A stretch of DNA of 64,000 nucleotides, taken from positions 1 through 64,000 of the forward strand of contig JAAEZI010000015.1 in NCBI GenBank assembly GCA_018222915.1, written 5' to 3'. The notes under the pieces were generated by a model. It saw only the letters and a program-made list of their open reading frames with translations, ran no database searches and had not been told where the DNA came from. The translations under genes were made by a program, and so were the position numbers. Every line of letters starts with the position of its first letter. Position 1 is the stretch's first letter. Shown piece by piece: positions 1-8,844 of this stretch. The stretch comes from Algicola sp. (GTDB lineage Bacteria > Bacteroidota > Bacteroidia > Flavobacteriales > Flavobacteriaceae).

Positions 1-126
1 ATACAATACAGAGATTTGTCGAACGAGTTCTCTTAGAACAGGTCCTAATATGCGATTATCTTTATTAGTTAGAACGTTCGTTCCAACCTTAACTACAATA
101 CGTTTGGGTTCTTGTTTGTCCATCAT
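1..126 (-). CDS. proB: Glutamate 5-kinase, N-terminal part (cut by window edge)
   Basis: Only the first ~42 codons are present; the gene runs off the left edge. The N-terminus contains RIVVKVGTNVLT, the first strand and glycine turn of the amino-acid kinase fold in glutamate 5-kinase, which phosphorylates glutamate in the first step of proline synthesis. Two in-frame ATGs lie in tandem (126-124 and 123-121); the first shares its A with the proC stop (TAATG), which implies translational coupling. The proC-proB order supports a proline operon, probably continuing to proA outside the window. The short length limits certainty, but the motif and context agree. Confidence 0.85.
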   Translation of the reverse strand, partial: MMDKQEPKRIVVKVGTNVLTNKDNRILGPVLRELVRQISVLY

Positions 127-929
127 TATTTTTTTCCTAGTTCTACAGCTCTGTCAAAAGCAGCGTATGCGGCTTCTTGGATAAGCTCTTTTACATTATT
201 ATCTTCCATAGAATCGATAGCGGCTTGCGTGGTGCCTCCTTTTGAAGCCACTTTGTCTATCCATGATTTGGGTGAAATGTTATTTTCATTGAATAGGGTA
301 ATGGCACCCTCAAAAGTGCTGCTTACCAATACTTTAGAATCGTAATCTGAAAACCCCATTTTCAGTGCTGCTTCTAGCATGGACTGCATGAAATAAAAGA
401 CGTATGCAGGACCACTACCAGAAATACCTGTAGAAGCATCAATAAAATTCTCTGTTTCAACGTGAATTGATGTTCCGGTGGTATCCAAAAGATTTCGAAC
501 CATAATCAATTCTACTTTAGAAACCTCTTTAGATTCGGTATAGGATGTCACTCCTTTTCCAACCTGAGCAGGTAGGTTTGGCATCGTTCTAATCACTTTT
601 AAGGCATTCAATTTATCTTTAATGGTGTCTATAGTGACTCCAGCCATCAAGGAAACAATTAATTGCTCCTTGTTAAGCATAGGTTTCATCGTTTCAAATA
701 ATCCGTCACTATGATATGGTTTTACAGCAATGAATACTATATCTGCTTTTGGAAGACAATCATCTAAATTGTCAAAAACATCAAAGCGTTCGTCTTGACG
801 TAAGGTTTCTATCTTTTTTGGATCAGTGTCAAAAATTCTGAGTTTGTGTTTACTTAATAATGGTGAGTTGGCCATTCCTTCTGAATAGGTCAATCCCATA
901 TTTCCTGCTCCAATTACTAGTACTTTCAT
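126..929 (-). CDS. proC: Pyrroline-5-carboxylate reductase
   Basis: Catalyses the last step of proline synthesis, NAD(P)H-dependent reduction of 1-pyrroline-5-carboxylate. The 267-residue length is normal for the family. The N-terminal Rossmann motif GAGNMG is at residues 7-12. The C-terminal dimerisation domain holds SGSGPAYVFYF and the signature around SKGGTTQAAI. It is followed without a gap by proB, overlapping one base at TAATG. A perfect 9-bp inverted repeat lies about 20 bases upstream of the start and could be an operator. Identification is firm. Confidence 0.95.
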   Translation of the reverse strand: MKVLVIGAGNMGLTYSEGMANSPLLSKHKLRIFDTDPKKIETLRQDERFDVFDNLDDCLPKADIVFIAVKPYHSDGLFETMKPMLNKEQLIVSLMAGVTIDTIKDKLNALKVIRTMPNLPAQVGKGVTSYTESKEVSKVELIMVRNLLDTTGTSIHVETENFIDASTGISGSGPAYVFYFMQSMLEAALKMGFSDYDSKVLVSSTFEGAITLFNENNISPKSWIDKVASKGGTTQAAIDSMEDNNVKELIQEAAYAAFDRAVELGKK

Positions 930-949
930 TTTTATATATCTTCTTTATG

Positions 950-968
950 ATAATTGATTATCAATTAT
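950..968. repeat. Perfect 9-bp inverted repeat upstream of proC
   Basis: ATAATTGAT (950-958) and ATCAATTAT (960-968) are perfect inverted copies around a single T. The element is 21 bases before the proC start. Its size and place would suit a dimeric repressor, but it is AT-only apart from one G/C pair per arm, so chance is possible. Confidence 0.4.
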
Positions 969-1191
969 TTCAGTGTATATACATCAAGGACTGTACGACA
1001 GTGCCATATTTTTCAAAGAATTTCAAATTTTCATGAATTTGATACCTTGAAGTCTATTTTTTGTGGCATTATCAGTTTTTTGCGCTAATTGTTAAGGAAT
1101 TGTCAATACGGATTTGAACAGTTTTTTGAAAAAAGCTGACAGCTTGTCGGGTATTGTTAAATTGTCCGTAAGAAATTTCGTCGAAACTCAT

Positions 1192-1224
1192 AAAAAAAAG
1201 CCTGTTTCGTATCACAGGCTTTTT
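1192..1224 (-). terminator. Rho-independent terminator of the glycosyltransferase gene
   Basis: Ten-base-pair stem AAAAGCCTGT / ACAGGCTTTT with an 8-base loop. The run of A on the plus strand (1192-1199) gives a U-tract on the minus transcript. It lies 20 bases past the stop of the gene ending at 1244. Confidence 0.85.
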
Positions 1225-1243
1225 AGTAATTTAAATGTCTTTA

Positions 1244-2680
1244 CTATCGTTTTTCAGGTAAACCACGTGTGAGCCATCCTCGTCTATTTGCTGTGGCAAT
1301 GGCATATGGTGTAATCCAAAATAAGGCAAACGTGTAGAGGATACTGTAAGAATATGCCCAAATCGCTTCTTTAATTTCATAGCGGTGCGCATAAAATAGT
1401 ACCGAAAAAGTGGATGTTACTAAAATACTGAGTAAGGTAGAACCTAAAAATAATAAAGGGTGCGTCAGAATAAAGAACAACATAAATAAGACGAATGGAT
1501 AACTCATGAGGATTCTTGCAGACTGACTCACGAATAACAATCGACTTCCTAATTTGCTTTCTTCTTTGAAGTTGGTAAAGACATATTTAGCCATGGCAAT
1601 GTTTTCACGAACATTACTACGACCCCATCTAATAAACATTTTATAGAGTCCAGGATACGCTTCTGGAACATTCGTGTAGGCCACAGCATTTCTTTGAAAA
1701 AGGACATGTTGCCCTTGTTTGAGAATCATGTTGGTCATGGCGCGATCTTCACCAATGTCTGAAGGTTGTCCCATAAATGTTTGATTGATCCATTCCGGAA
1801 GACATTCAAATACGGCCGAACTTCGATAGGCAGCCAGTGCACCAGGTGTGCACAACACAGAGTTTAAATGACTTTCAGCTGATCGTACAAACTCAAAGCT
1901 CATCACAAAACTCACATCTAACATTTTGGGTAGCATTTCCTTTTGATTGTTCAATACACGAATATTACCTGCAACGGCACCGCATTTTTCATCTGTAACA
2001 AAAGGGCTTACTAGGTTTTTAATGGTATTTGGATTGACTACAGAGTCACTATCTACTGTAACAAATACTTCACCAGTTCCTAAATGGAAACCACGATAGA
2101 GCGCATGACGTTTCCCCTTATTTTCTGGTTGCTGTAAAATTTCTAATGACTCACCTAAGTGTTGTTTAGCGTCCTGCATCCAATGCCACGTATCATCCAC
2201 GCTTCCATCGTCAATAGCTAAAATTTGGAGTTTTTCCTTTGGATAATCACTTTTAGATAAACTCATGAGGGTATCCCAAACCTGCTTGCCTTCATTATAA
2301 GCTGGCACGATGATGGTACATGTTGGTAATTCTTGATCTGAAACGGCATCGATAGATTTGTACTTGTAATAATGGTAGGCCAAATAGAGAAGAAAGAATA
2401 TTTTAAAGGCAAATAATATTCCAGCAGCTGTCATAAATATGAATCCAATAGTGGTGCTTTGCCTGTTGGCATTGAACTCTTCAAAGTCTGTATGAAAGGT
2501 TGCGAAAAAATAAAGTCCGATACCTATTAAAACAAACGTACTTATGAGTACTATGCGGTTGTGTGGACTTTCGGTTTTACCATTACTTAAGAATAAAGAA
2601 CGGATACTATTACTAATACGATTGGTTTTTAAGTTAAAATCTGTTTTTAAGGATTTTAGAGTGATTTTATTTGTGAACAT
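1244..2680 (-). CDS. Membrane glycosyltransferase, family 2 (processive type)
   Basis: A 478-residue family 2 glycosyltransferase of the polysaccharide-synthase kind (hyaluronan, chitin or PgaC-like). Two N-terminal membrane segments (about 44-64 and 78-105) precede a cytosolic GT-A domain with DDGSVDDT, the metal-binding DSD, the acceptor-site GEDRAMT and the FIRWGRS variant of the QxxRW motif. Hydrophobic segments close the C-terminus. It probably polymerises or transfers an N-acetylhexosamine at the inner membrane, but no export or modifying partner is adjacent, so the product cannot be named. It is monocistronic, with its own terminator. Confidence 0.85.
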   Translation of the reverse strand: MFTNKITLKSLKTDFNLKTNRISNSIRSLFLSNGKTESPHNRIVLISTFVLIGIGLYFFATFHTDFEEFNANRQSTTIGFIFMTAAGILFAFKIFFLLYLAYHYYKYKSIDAVSDQELPTCTIIVPAYNEGKQVWDTLMSLSKSDYPKEKLQILAIDDGSVDDTWHWMQDAKQHLGESLEILQQPENKGKRHALYRGFHLGTGEVFVTVDSDSVVNPNTIKNLVSPFVTDEKCGAVAGNIRVLNNQKEMLPKMLDVSFVMSFEFVRSAESHLNSVLCTPGALAAYRSSAVFECLPEWINQTFMGQPSDIGEDRAMTNMILKQGQHVLFQRNAVAYTNVPEAYPGLYKMFIRWGRSNVRENIAMAKYVFTNFKEESKLGSRLLFVSQSARILMSYPFVLFMLFFILTHPLLFLGSTLLSILVTSTFSVLFYAHRYEIKEAIWAYSYSILYTFALFWITPYAIATANRRGWLTRGLPEKR

Positions 2681-2796
2681 CTATTAATATTGCTGTTGTT
2701 GTACTGAGTTTGATAGATGTACGTTACGGTGCTCATTTTAGACTTTAACCGCTCTTTATTTAATATTTATTTAAGATAACTTTTATTGATAATATG

Positions 2797-2830
2797 AAAA
2801 AACCCAACTAGTAAAGAACTAATTGGGTTT
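2797..2830 (-). terminator. Rho-independent terminator of pnp
   Basis: Stem AACCCAA / TTGGGTT extended by TAGT/ACTA after one mismatch, followed on the minus strand by a U-tract from the A run at 2797-2800. It sits about 26 bases past the pnp stop. Confidence 0.8.
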
Positions 2831-2855
2831 AACTTATTTAAAAAAATGATATGGA

Positions 2856-5102
2856 TTAATCCTCCTTTTTATCATTTCTTGGTTTGCGATCATCACGGCG
2901 ATTATCACGTCCACGATTATCTCTACCTCTGTTGTCTCTTCCACGATTATTATCTCTTGGAGGTCTTTCCTTAAAACCTTCTGGTTTTGGTAATAAGGCT
3001 TTACGTGACACTTTCTCTTTTCTTGTTCTCGAATCGATTCCGAAGTATTTTACATCAAACACATCTCCCATATTAACCACATCAGAAACATTTTCAGTAC
3101 GTTCCCAAGCTAATTCAGATACATGTAATAAAACTTCATTTCCTGGTGCGTCAGTATATTCAACAACAGCACCAAAATCTAACATTTTAATAACTTTCAC
3201 TTCGTAAACGCTTCCAACTTCAGGCTTAAATAATAACGAATCGATTTTTGCCATAACAGCATCAATTCCTTTTTTACCAACACCTAAAACTTCTACAATA
3301 CCTTCTTCAGTCACTGGATCTTCATTGATAACGATCGTCGTATCAGTTTCTTTCTGTAATTCCTGAATCACTTTTCCACCAGGTCCAATTAACGCACCAA
3401 TAAATTCATTAGGGATACGTCTTGTGACCATTGTTGGTGCATGTTCCTTAACCTCTGGGTTTGGCTCAGCGATGGTGTCAGTCAATTTACTTAAGATATG
3501 TAAACGACCATCACGTGCTTGTTTTAAGGCGTTTACTAAGATTTCATAGGATAAACCTTTTACTTTGATATCCATTTGACATGCTGTAATACCATCGGCA
3601 GTTCCCGTGACTTTAAAGTCCATGTCTCCTAAGTGATCTTCATCACCTAAAATATCAGATAAGACAGCATATTTTCCACTATCGGCATCAGAAATTAATC
3701 CCATAGCGATCCCAGAAACAGGTTTCTTCAATTGTACACCTGCATCCATTAATGCCATAGTTCCCGCACAAACGGTAGCCATAGAAGAAGAACCATTGGA
3801 TTCTAAAACTTCAGAAACGACACGAACCGTATACGGACATTCGTCAGGCACCATACCTTTTAAAGCACGTTGTGCTAAGTTACCGTGTCCTACTTCACGA
3901 CGAGATGTACCACGAATAGGTCGTGCTTCACCTGTTGAAAACGGTGGGAAATTATAATGTAAATAAAAACGTTCTTCACCTTCAAAAGATGGCATATCAA
4001 TTTGGTTAGCTTCTCGAGAGGTTCCTAGTGTTACCGTTGCTAAAGCTTGAGTTTCTCCACGTGTAAAAATGGATGAACCATGCGTTGATGGTAAGTAATC
4101 AACTTCACACCAAATAGGTCTAATTTCATCCGTTTTACGTCCGTCTAAACGTAAGCCTTCATTTAAGGTTAAATCACGAACGGCTGCTTTTTCAGCTTTG
4201 CTGTAATATTTAGATATTAAGCCACCAAAATCTTCCAACTCTTCTTCTGAAAACGTTGCTTTGATTTCTTCTTTGATTTCTCCAAAAGCCGCTCCTCTTT
4301 CATGTTTAGCTGAACCGGCTTTTGCAACAGCATACACTTTGTCGTATGCCATATCGTAAATCTTTTTTTCTAATGCTTCATCTTCACGCTCTGGTTCATA
4401 CTCACGAACTTCTTTTTTACCGAATGCTTCTGCAAGTTTTACTTGAGCAGCACACTGTACTTTGATAGCTTCGTGAGCAAACTTAATAGCTTCAGTCATT
4501 TCTTCTTCAGAAATTTCATCCATCTCACCTTCTACCATCATCACAGAATCGGCAGAAGCACCAATCATCATATCGATGTCAGATTCTTCTAACTGTGAAC
4601 GTGTAGGATTAATGATAAATTCACCATTAACACGACCAACTCGAGCTTCTGAGATAGCGCATTCAAAAGGGAAATCTGATAACTGGATTGCAGCCGATGC
4701 AGCAAGTCCAGCCATAGCATCTGGCATCACATCGTCATCATGTGACATTAATTGAATCATCACTTGCGTTTCGCTATGATAATCTTTAGGGAAAAGTGGA
4801 CGTAAAACACGATCAACTAATCGCATTGTCAACACCTCACCATCACTTGGTCTAGCTTCTCTTTTAAAGAAACCGCCAGGATAACGACCAGCAGCTGCAA
4901 ACTTTTCTCTGTAATCTACCGTTAACGGTAAAAAGTCTACATCTGATTGCTTGTAATTGGAAACAACTGTACATAATAACATACATTTTCCAGATTGAAC
5001 AACAACAGAACCATGAGCCTGTTTTGCTAATTTTCCGGTTTCAATAGAGATTTCTCTACCGTCACCAAGGTCTATGACCTCTTTGTAAGTTTGTGGAATC
5101 AT
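2856..5102 (-). CDS. pnp: Polyribonucleotide nucleotidyltransferase (PNPase)
   Basis: A phosphorolytic 3'-5' exoribonuclease of RNA decay. The 748 residues show two RNase PH domains (the second with [15 protein letters not shown]), a KH domain near 555-615 with IGPGGK, and an S1 domain near 620-690. The last ~35 residues are a basic, low-complexity tail with repeated RGRDN units ending in Lys/Asp-rich sequence, which lies outside the core fold and probably binds RNA. It lies downstream of rpsO in the same direction, the classic rpsO-pnp order, with a terminator between them. Confidence 0.97.
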   Translation of the reverse strand: MIPQTYKEVIDLGDGREISIETGKLAKQAHGSVVVQSGKCMLLCTVVSNYKQSDVDFLPLTVDYREKFAAAGRYPGGFFKREARPSDGEVLTMRLVDRVLRPLFPKDYHSETQVMIQLMSHDDDVMPDAMAGLAASAAIQLSDFPFECAISEARVGRVNGEFIINPTRSQLEESDIDMMIGASADSVMMVEGEMDEISEEEMTEAIKFAHEAIKVQCAAQVKLAEAFGKKEVREYEPEREDEALEKKIYDMAYDKVYAVAKAGSAKHERGAAFGEIKEEIKATFSEEELEDFGGLISKYYSKAEKAAVRDLTLNEGLRLDGRKTDEIRPIWCEVDYLPSTHGSSIFTRGETQALATVTLGTSREANQIDMPSFEGEERFYLHYNFPPFSTGEARPIRGTSRREVGHGNLAQRALKGMVPDECPYTVRVVSEVLESNGSSSMATVCAGTMALMDAGVQLKKPVSGIAMGLISDADSGKYAVLSDILGDEDHLGDMDFKVTGTADGITACQMDIKVKGLSYEILVNALKQARDGRLHILSKLTDTIAEPNPEVKEHAPTMVTRRIPNEFIGALIGPGGKVIQELQKETDTTIVINEDPVTEEGIVEVLGVGKKGIDAVMAKIDSLLFKPEVGSVYEVKVIKMLDFGAVVEYTDAPGNEVLLHVSELAWERTENVSDVVNMGDVFDVKYFGIDSRTRKEKVSRKALLPKPEGFKERPPRDNNRGRDNRGRDNRGRDNRRDDRKPRNDKKED

Positions 5103-5270
5103 AAATTTTTAATTCAATTCCAGCACTACTAATGTGCTAGAATACTGTTAAACAATGGTCGTTGTGTTGTTGTAGTTGTTGTGATGACATGATAATGTCT
5201 GACCAATGAAAAACTAATATCAGCTTCTTATTTGCGATAGTTTAGACTCTGTCGCAAGAGTTATTTGTAT

Positions 5271-5295
5271 AAAAAAAGAGGCACGAAGCCTCTTT
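5271..5295 (-). terminator. Rho-independent terminator of rpsO
   Basis: Stem AAAGAGGC / GCCTCTTT with a 5-base loop and a U-tract on the minus transcript, beginning 5 bases past the rpsO stop. It may be leaky, allowing some read-through into pnp. Confidence 0.85.
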
Positions 5296-5299
5296 GATC

Positions 5300-5569
5300 T
5301 TATTTTCTTAATCCTAATTCTTTAACTATGGCACGATATCTCATGATATCTTTCTTAGTTAAGTAATCGAGTAATGCACGACGCTTACCTACTAATTTTA
5401 CTAGTGAACGCTCTGTGTTGAAATCTTTACGATTATTTTTCAAGTGTTCCGTTAAGTGGTTAATTCTGTAAGTGAACAAAGCAATTTGTCCTTCTGCAGA
5501 ACCTGTGTCTTTTGCATCTTTACCATGTTTCTTAAAGATGGCTTCTTTTTCTTTTTGATCTAAATACAT
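5300..5569 (-). CDS. rpsO: 30S ribosomal protein S15
   Basis: S15 binds 16S rRNA in the central domain of the small subunit. The start at 5569 gives 89 residues beginning MYLDQKEKEAIF, exactly the family length; an in-frame extension to 5620 would add 17 residues not found in S15. Conserved features seen are the helix around GSAEGQIALFTYRI, the NDF-like segment NRKDFNTERSL and LVGKRRALLDYL. It precedes pnp. A TAnnTTTG box lies upstream at 5625-5632. Confidence 0.97.
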   Translation of the reverse strand: MYLDQKEKEAIFKKHGKDAKDTGSAEGQIALFTYRINHLTEHLKNNRKDFNTERSLVKLVGKRRALLDYLTKKDIMRYRAIVKELGLRK

Positions 5570-5624
5570 GCTAATATTGTTGTAAATGATTGTTATGTAC
5601 GTTGAAAGTCGATCTTTCAAGCGG

Positions 5625-5632
5625 CAAATATA
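5625..5632 (-). promoter_or_regulatory. Bacteroidota -7 box upstream of rpsO
   Basis: TATATTTG on the minus strand, matching the Bacteroidota -7 consensus TAnnTTTG, 55 bases before the chosen rpsO start. No clear -33 TTG was found. Confidence 0.5.
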
Positions 5633-5749
5633 GTAATTTTTAATGATTTACAACGAATAGCCTTTATAGTTTTGTTTTTTTTAGTTTGAAATTAAACGAA
5701 TCGTGACGACCATAGTCTTAACAACATATGAACATTAAAATTAGCAATT

Positions 5750-6595
5750 ATGAATGCAATGACAATGAAAACAAAATGGATAATGGCCTTTGTGGTTTTA
5801 GGTTTGACATTTACAAGCTGTAGTAAGGATGACACGACGACGGAGAGTCCTCAAAACATGGAAATTTCTGAGGTGCAGTTATCATCAGAGATTGATGCAG
5901 CAGCAACAGTGATTGGTGATGTAATCATCAATGCTTATGAATCACAGGAAGCTTTCGATTCTAATCGTGTAGCTGAATCCACAACTGATCTGCCAGAATG
6001 CGTCTCGATTTCGGTTGTAGCCCAACAATTTTTTCGGGAAGTGACCTTAGATTTTGGAACGGAAGGCTGTATGGTACATGGGCACCTTTTACGAGGACAA
6101 ATTGTATTTACATACACACGAAATCCAGAAGCACAAGAGCTTTTAATTACTTACGATTTATTGGATTTCTATTTTGACGCCAAAAATGTTATTGGAAGTA
6201 AGACGCTCTTAAGAGAGTTGTCTAATGAAGATGGTCATCCTCAATTCACTCATACCTTAGATCTCACGGTGATTTGGCCTAATGGTGCTCAAGCAAGTAG
6301 AGAAGGTCTGAGAGTAAGAGCATGGGTAGAAGGTTTTGGTAGTGGTGTTTTTAGTGACAATGTTTTCGAAGTAACAGGAAATTGGTCAACGACTTTTATC
6401 AATGGGAATACACATACGTATCAGGTTTTAGTCCCATTACGTAGAGAAGTTATTTGCTATTATTTTGTAAGTGGAAGTGTTGATGTACAACGTACGAATT
6501 TTGGTGGTACATTTGATTATGGTGACGGTGTTTGTGATAATAATGCCACATTTACCTTTAATAACGGAACTGTTATCGACGTAACTTTGAATTAA
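5750..6595 (+). CDS. Predicted lipoprotein of unknown function
   Basis: A 281-residue protein with a lipoprotein signal peptide: Lys-rich start, hydrophobic stretch FVVLGLTF and lipobox FTSC with Cys near residue 24, followed by acidic and Thr-rich residues (SKDDTTTES). The mature part is predicted to be mainly beta-strand, with recurrent Gly/Asn/Thr-rich strands near the C-terminus. I do not recognise a domain. Starts at 5750, 5759 and 5765 are all possible. It is monocistronic with its own terminator. It is likely anchored in the envelope; no function is assigned. Confidence 0.75.
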   Translation: MNAMTMKTKWIMAFVVLGLTFTSCSKDDTTTESPQNMEISEVQLSSEIDAAATVIGDVIINAYESQEAFDSNRVAESTTDLPECVSISVVAQQFFREVTLDFGTEGCMVHGHLLRGQIVFTYTRNPEAQELLITYDLLDFYFDAKNVIGSKTLLRELSNEDGHPQFTHTLDLTVIWPNGAQASREGLRVRAWVEGFGSGVFSDNVFEVTGNWSTTFINGNTHTYQVLVPLRREVICYYFVSGSVDVQRTNFGGTFDYGDGVCDNNATFTFNNGTVIDVTLN

Positions 6596-6621
6596 TTATT
6601 CGGTATTGAACGCTTAGAATT

Positions 6622-6662
6622 GAGCCCTTTTTCTTACAAAGAATGGAGGGCTCTTGTTTTTT
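6622..6662 (+). terminator. Terminator after the lipoprotein gene
   Basis: GAGCCCT (6622-6628) pairs with AGGGCTC (6647-6653), with further internal pairing of TTCTT with AGAA, followed by a T-rich tract. Confidence 0.75.
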
Positions 6663-6760
6663 ATGGATTTTATTTTGGGTCAAATCTTTCGGTAATAACG
6701 GCAATTATTAAGGTTTTAAATCGCTTAATTTGATGATTGTTAATCCGTTACCTGTTCGTT

Positions 6761-7858
6761 ATGCCTAAAAGACTGCACACTGTAAAATCAAAGTTATTCG
6801 AGAATATTTTTAATCATGCTAATGGTGGTATTGCTATTGTAGGCCTCGATGGTAGTTGGGTGGAAGTTAATGATAGCCTCACACAATTATTGGGTTTTAG
6901 CAAAGAGGAACTTTACAGCATGTCCTTTCAGGATATTACGCATAAGGATGATTTAGACAATGATATCCAACATGTTCACGATTTATTAGATGGAAGGGTA
7001 ACAAGGTTTCAGGATGAAAAGCGGTATTTCCATAAAGACGGTCATGTTATTTGGACTTTAATATCGGTATCGCTCATGTTTGATAAAAATGGCGACCCCT
7101 TGTATTTCATTTCCCAAATAGTTGATATTTCAGAACAAAAAGAAGCAGAACGCCAATTGGAACTTTTGATGCAAGTTGCAGAACAACAGAATGACCAACT
7201 TACAAATTTTGCCCATATTGCAACTCATGATATTAGAACGCATATTGGAAATCTCAATACGCTTACTGAGTTCATTGAAGATGAGAATCAAGATGTGACG
7301 ACTTGCGAAAACTTTATGCTATTGAAAGAGGCACTTTCTAATCTCAATGATACTTTGAGTCATTTAAATAAGGTGCGAAAACAAAACTTGTCTGATGTTG
7401 GAAACCTAAAAGCATTAAACCTTTCTGAATACATCAATAATGCCCTGTACAACGTCACTGCTATTGCCAATATTTATGATTTTAAAATCATTAATAATGT
7501 CAACCCAAAAATTGAAGTAATTGGTATAGAGGCCTATTTGGATAGTATGATTTTAAATTTTTTGACCAATGCTATTAAGTATCGAGAAGAAGAGCGACAG
7601 TCGTATTTGCAAATTGATGCGGTTGAAGAAGAAGATGATGTTGTCATTAATTTCAAGGATAATGGGTTGGGAATTGATCTTGAGAAACATGGGAATAAAC
7701 TATTCAAATTGAATAAAACCTTTCATAAAAAAAAGGATTCAAGAGGTGTGGGATTATTTATTACCAAAAATCATATTGAGAGTATGGGAGGAAAAATTGA
7801 AGTAGCAAGTAGAGTTCATGTTGGAACCTGTTTTACAATCACACTGAGGCGTGCATGA
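6761..7858 (+). CDS. PAS-domain sensor histidine kinase
   Basis: A soluble-looking kinase of 365 residues; I chose the ATG at 6761 over an upstream TTG at 6737. A PAS-PAC sensor module occupies about residues 10-130 (GGIAIVGLDGSWVEVN...). A DHp helix with H-box HDIRTHIGNL follows, then a HATPase_c domain with N-box NFLTNAIKY, G1 motif DNGLGI and G2-like GVGLFITKNHIE. No transmembrane segment or signal peptide was seen, so it probably senses a cytoplasmic cue. No response regulator is adjacent, so the partner is unknown. It converges with accD across a shared terminator. Confidence 0.9.
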   Translation: MPKRLHTVKSKLFENIFNHANGGIAIVGLDGSWVEVNDSLTQLLGFSKEELYSMSFQDITHKDDLDNDIQHVHDLLDGRVTRFQDEKRYFHKDGHVIWTLISVSLMFDKNGDPLYFISQIVDISEQKEAERQLELLMQVAEQQNDQLTNFAHIATHDIRTHIGNLNTLTEFIEDENQDVTTCENFMLLKEALSNLNDTLSHLNKVRKQNLSDVGNLKALNLSEYINNALYNVTAIANIYDFKIINNVNPKIEVIGIEAYLDSMILNFLTNAIKYREEERQSYLQIDAVEEEDDVVINFKDNGLGIDLEKHGNKLFKLNKTFHKKKDSRGVGLFITKNHIESMGGKIEVASRVHVGTCFTITLRRA

Positions 7859-7890
7859 TTATTGTTTTTAATTGAAGAAATTTATTTCAT

Positions 7891-7930
7891 AAAAAAACCT
7901 CACATGGTATATAACATGTGAGGTTTTTTT
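7891..7930. terminator. Bidirectional terminator between the PAS kinase and accD
   Basis: A perfect 16-bp stem (A-tract plus ACCTCACATG and its complement) with an 8-base loop, between convergent genes. It gives U-tracts in both directions. Confidence 0.9.
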
Positions 7931-7947
7931 ATCATTACTTATAGCTT

Positions 7948-8805
7948 TTATTCTCTTAATGGTTGATTCGTGATTAAATCAATGTATAAGTTCACTTTCT
8001 TTTTTAAATCCTTTCTGTGTGTTATAAAATCTAAGAAACCATGTTCTAAAAGAAACTCTGAAGTTTGAAATCCTTCAGGTAATTCTTGACCTGTTGTGTC
8101 TTTTACGACTCTCGGTCCTGCAAAACCAATTAAGGCGCCTGGTTCACTAATATTAATATCTCCTAGCATAGCGAAAGAAGCCGTTGTTCCACCTGTTGTT
8201 GGATCTGTACATAAAGAGATGTAAGGAATACCAGCATCAGACAGTTGCGCTAATTTTACAGAAGTTTTTGCTAATTGCATTAATGAAAGTGCTGCTTCCA
8301 TCATTCGTGCGCCTCCAGATTTGGAAATAATCATGAATGGCAGCTTATTTTTTAGAGCATAATCTGCGGCTCGTGCAATTTTTTCACCAACAACACTTCC
8401 CATGGATCCACCAATAAATGAAAAGTCCATGCAAGCAATCACTAAATCTTTACCCATAGATTTACCTACAGCTGTTCTTACCGCATCTTTTAAATTGGTT
8501 TTATCTTGAGCTGCTTTTAATCGGTCAGGGTATTTTTTAGTATCCTCAAATTTCAAAGGGTCTTTTGAGGTCAGGTTTTTATCTAGTTCCTTGAACTTAT
8601 TATCATCAAAAAGAATTTCAAAATATTCTTTACTTCCAATTCTAACATGATAACCGTCTTCTGGGCTTACATAAAAGTTTTGCTCCAGTTCTTTTGTGTC
8701 CACAATTTTACCTGTTGGAGATTTGTACCACAAGCCTTTAGGTGTGTCTTTTTTCTCTTCAGTAGAGGTGTGAATCCCTTTATCTTTTCTTTTAAACCAA
8801 GACAT
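7948..8805 (-). CDS. accD: Acetyl-CoA carboxylase carboxyltransferase subunit beta
   Basis: With AccA it transfers the carboxyl group from biotin to acetyl-CoA to make malonyl-CoA for fatty acids. The 285 residues carry crotonase-fold motifs such as [31 protein letters not shown] and IGFAGPRVV. The N-terminal zinc ribbon common in other phyla (two CxxC pairs) is degenerate: the positions read KSPTGK and VSPEDG, with no Cys. From memory this is usual for flavobacterial AccD, so it is probably functional. Its promoter box overlaps the end of fbaA. Confidence 0.95.
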   Translation of the reverse strand: MSWFKRKDKGIHTSTEEKKDTPKGLWYKSPTGKIVDTKELEQNFYVSPEDGYHVRIGSKEYFEILFDDNKFKELDKNLTSKDPLKFEDTKKYPDRLKAAQDKTNLKDAVRTAVGKSMGKDLVIACMDFSFIGGSMGSVVGEKIARAADYALKNKLPFMIISKSGGARMMEAALSLMQLAKTSVKLAQLSDAGIPYISLCTDPTTGGTTASFAMLGDINISEPGALIGFAGPRVVKDTTGQELPEGFQTSEFLLEHGFLDFITHRKDLKKKVNLYIDLITNQPLRE

Positions 8806-8836
8806 TAAACGACATTTTAATTATTAGTTAGTTGTG

Positions 8837-8844
8837 CAAAGTTA
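8837..8844 (-). promoter_or_regulatory. -7 box for accD overlapping the fbaA stop
   Basis: TAACTTTG on the minus strand, followed by CA. The TAA of the box is the fbaA stop codon (8844-8842). It lies 31 bases before the accD start and suggests a separate accD promoter downstream of fbaA. Confidence 0.55.

Larger units (their letters stand above)
930..1243. other. Intergenic region between proC and the glycosyltransferase gene
   Basis: A 314-base stretch without a convincing gene. It contains the inverted repeat next to proC and the glycosyltransferase terminator at its other end. I found no clear TAnnTTTG box for proC on the minus strand and no structured RNA that I recognise. The middle is AT-rich and unremarkable. 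Confidence 0.6.

Noticed and set aside
2884-2960. Direct repeats near the pnp 3' end as a repeat array or CRISPR
   Set aside because: They encode the RGRDN protein tail; no spacers or uniform repeats.
5570-5620. 17-residue N-terminal extension of S15
   Set aside because: S15 is 89 residues and starts at the Met corresponding to 5569.
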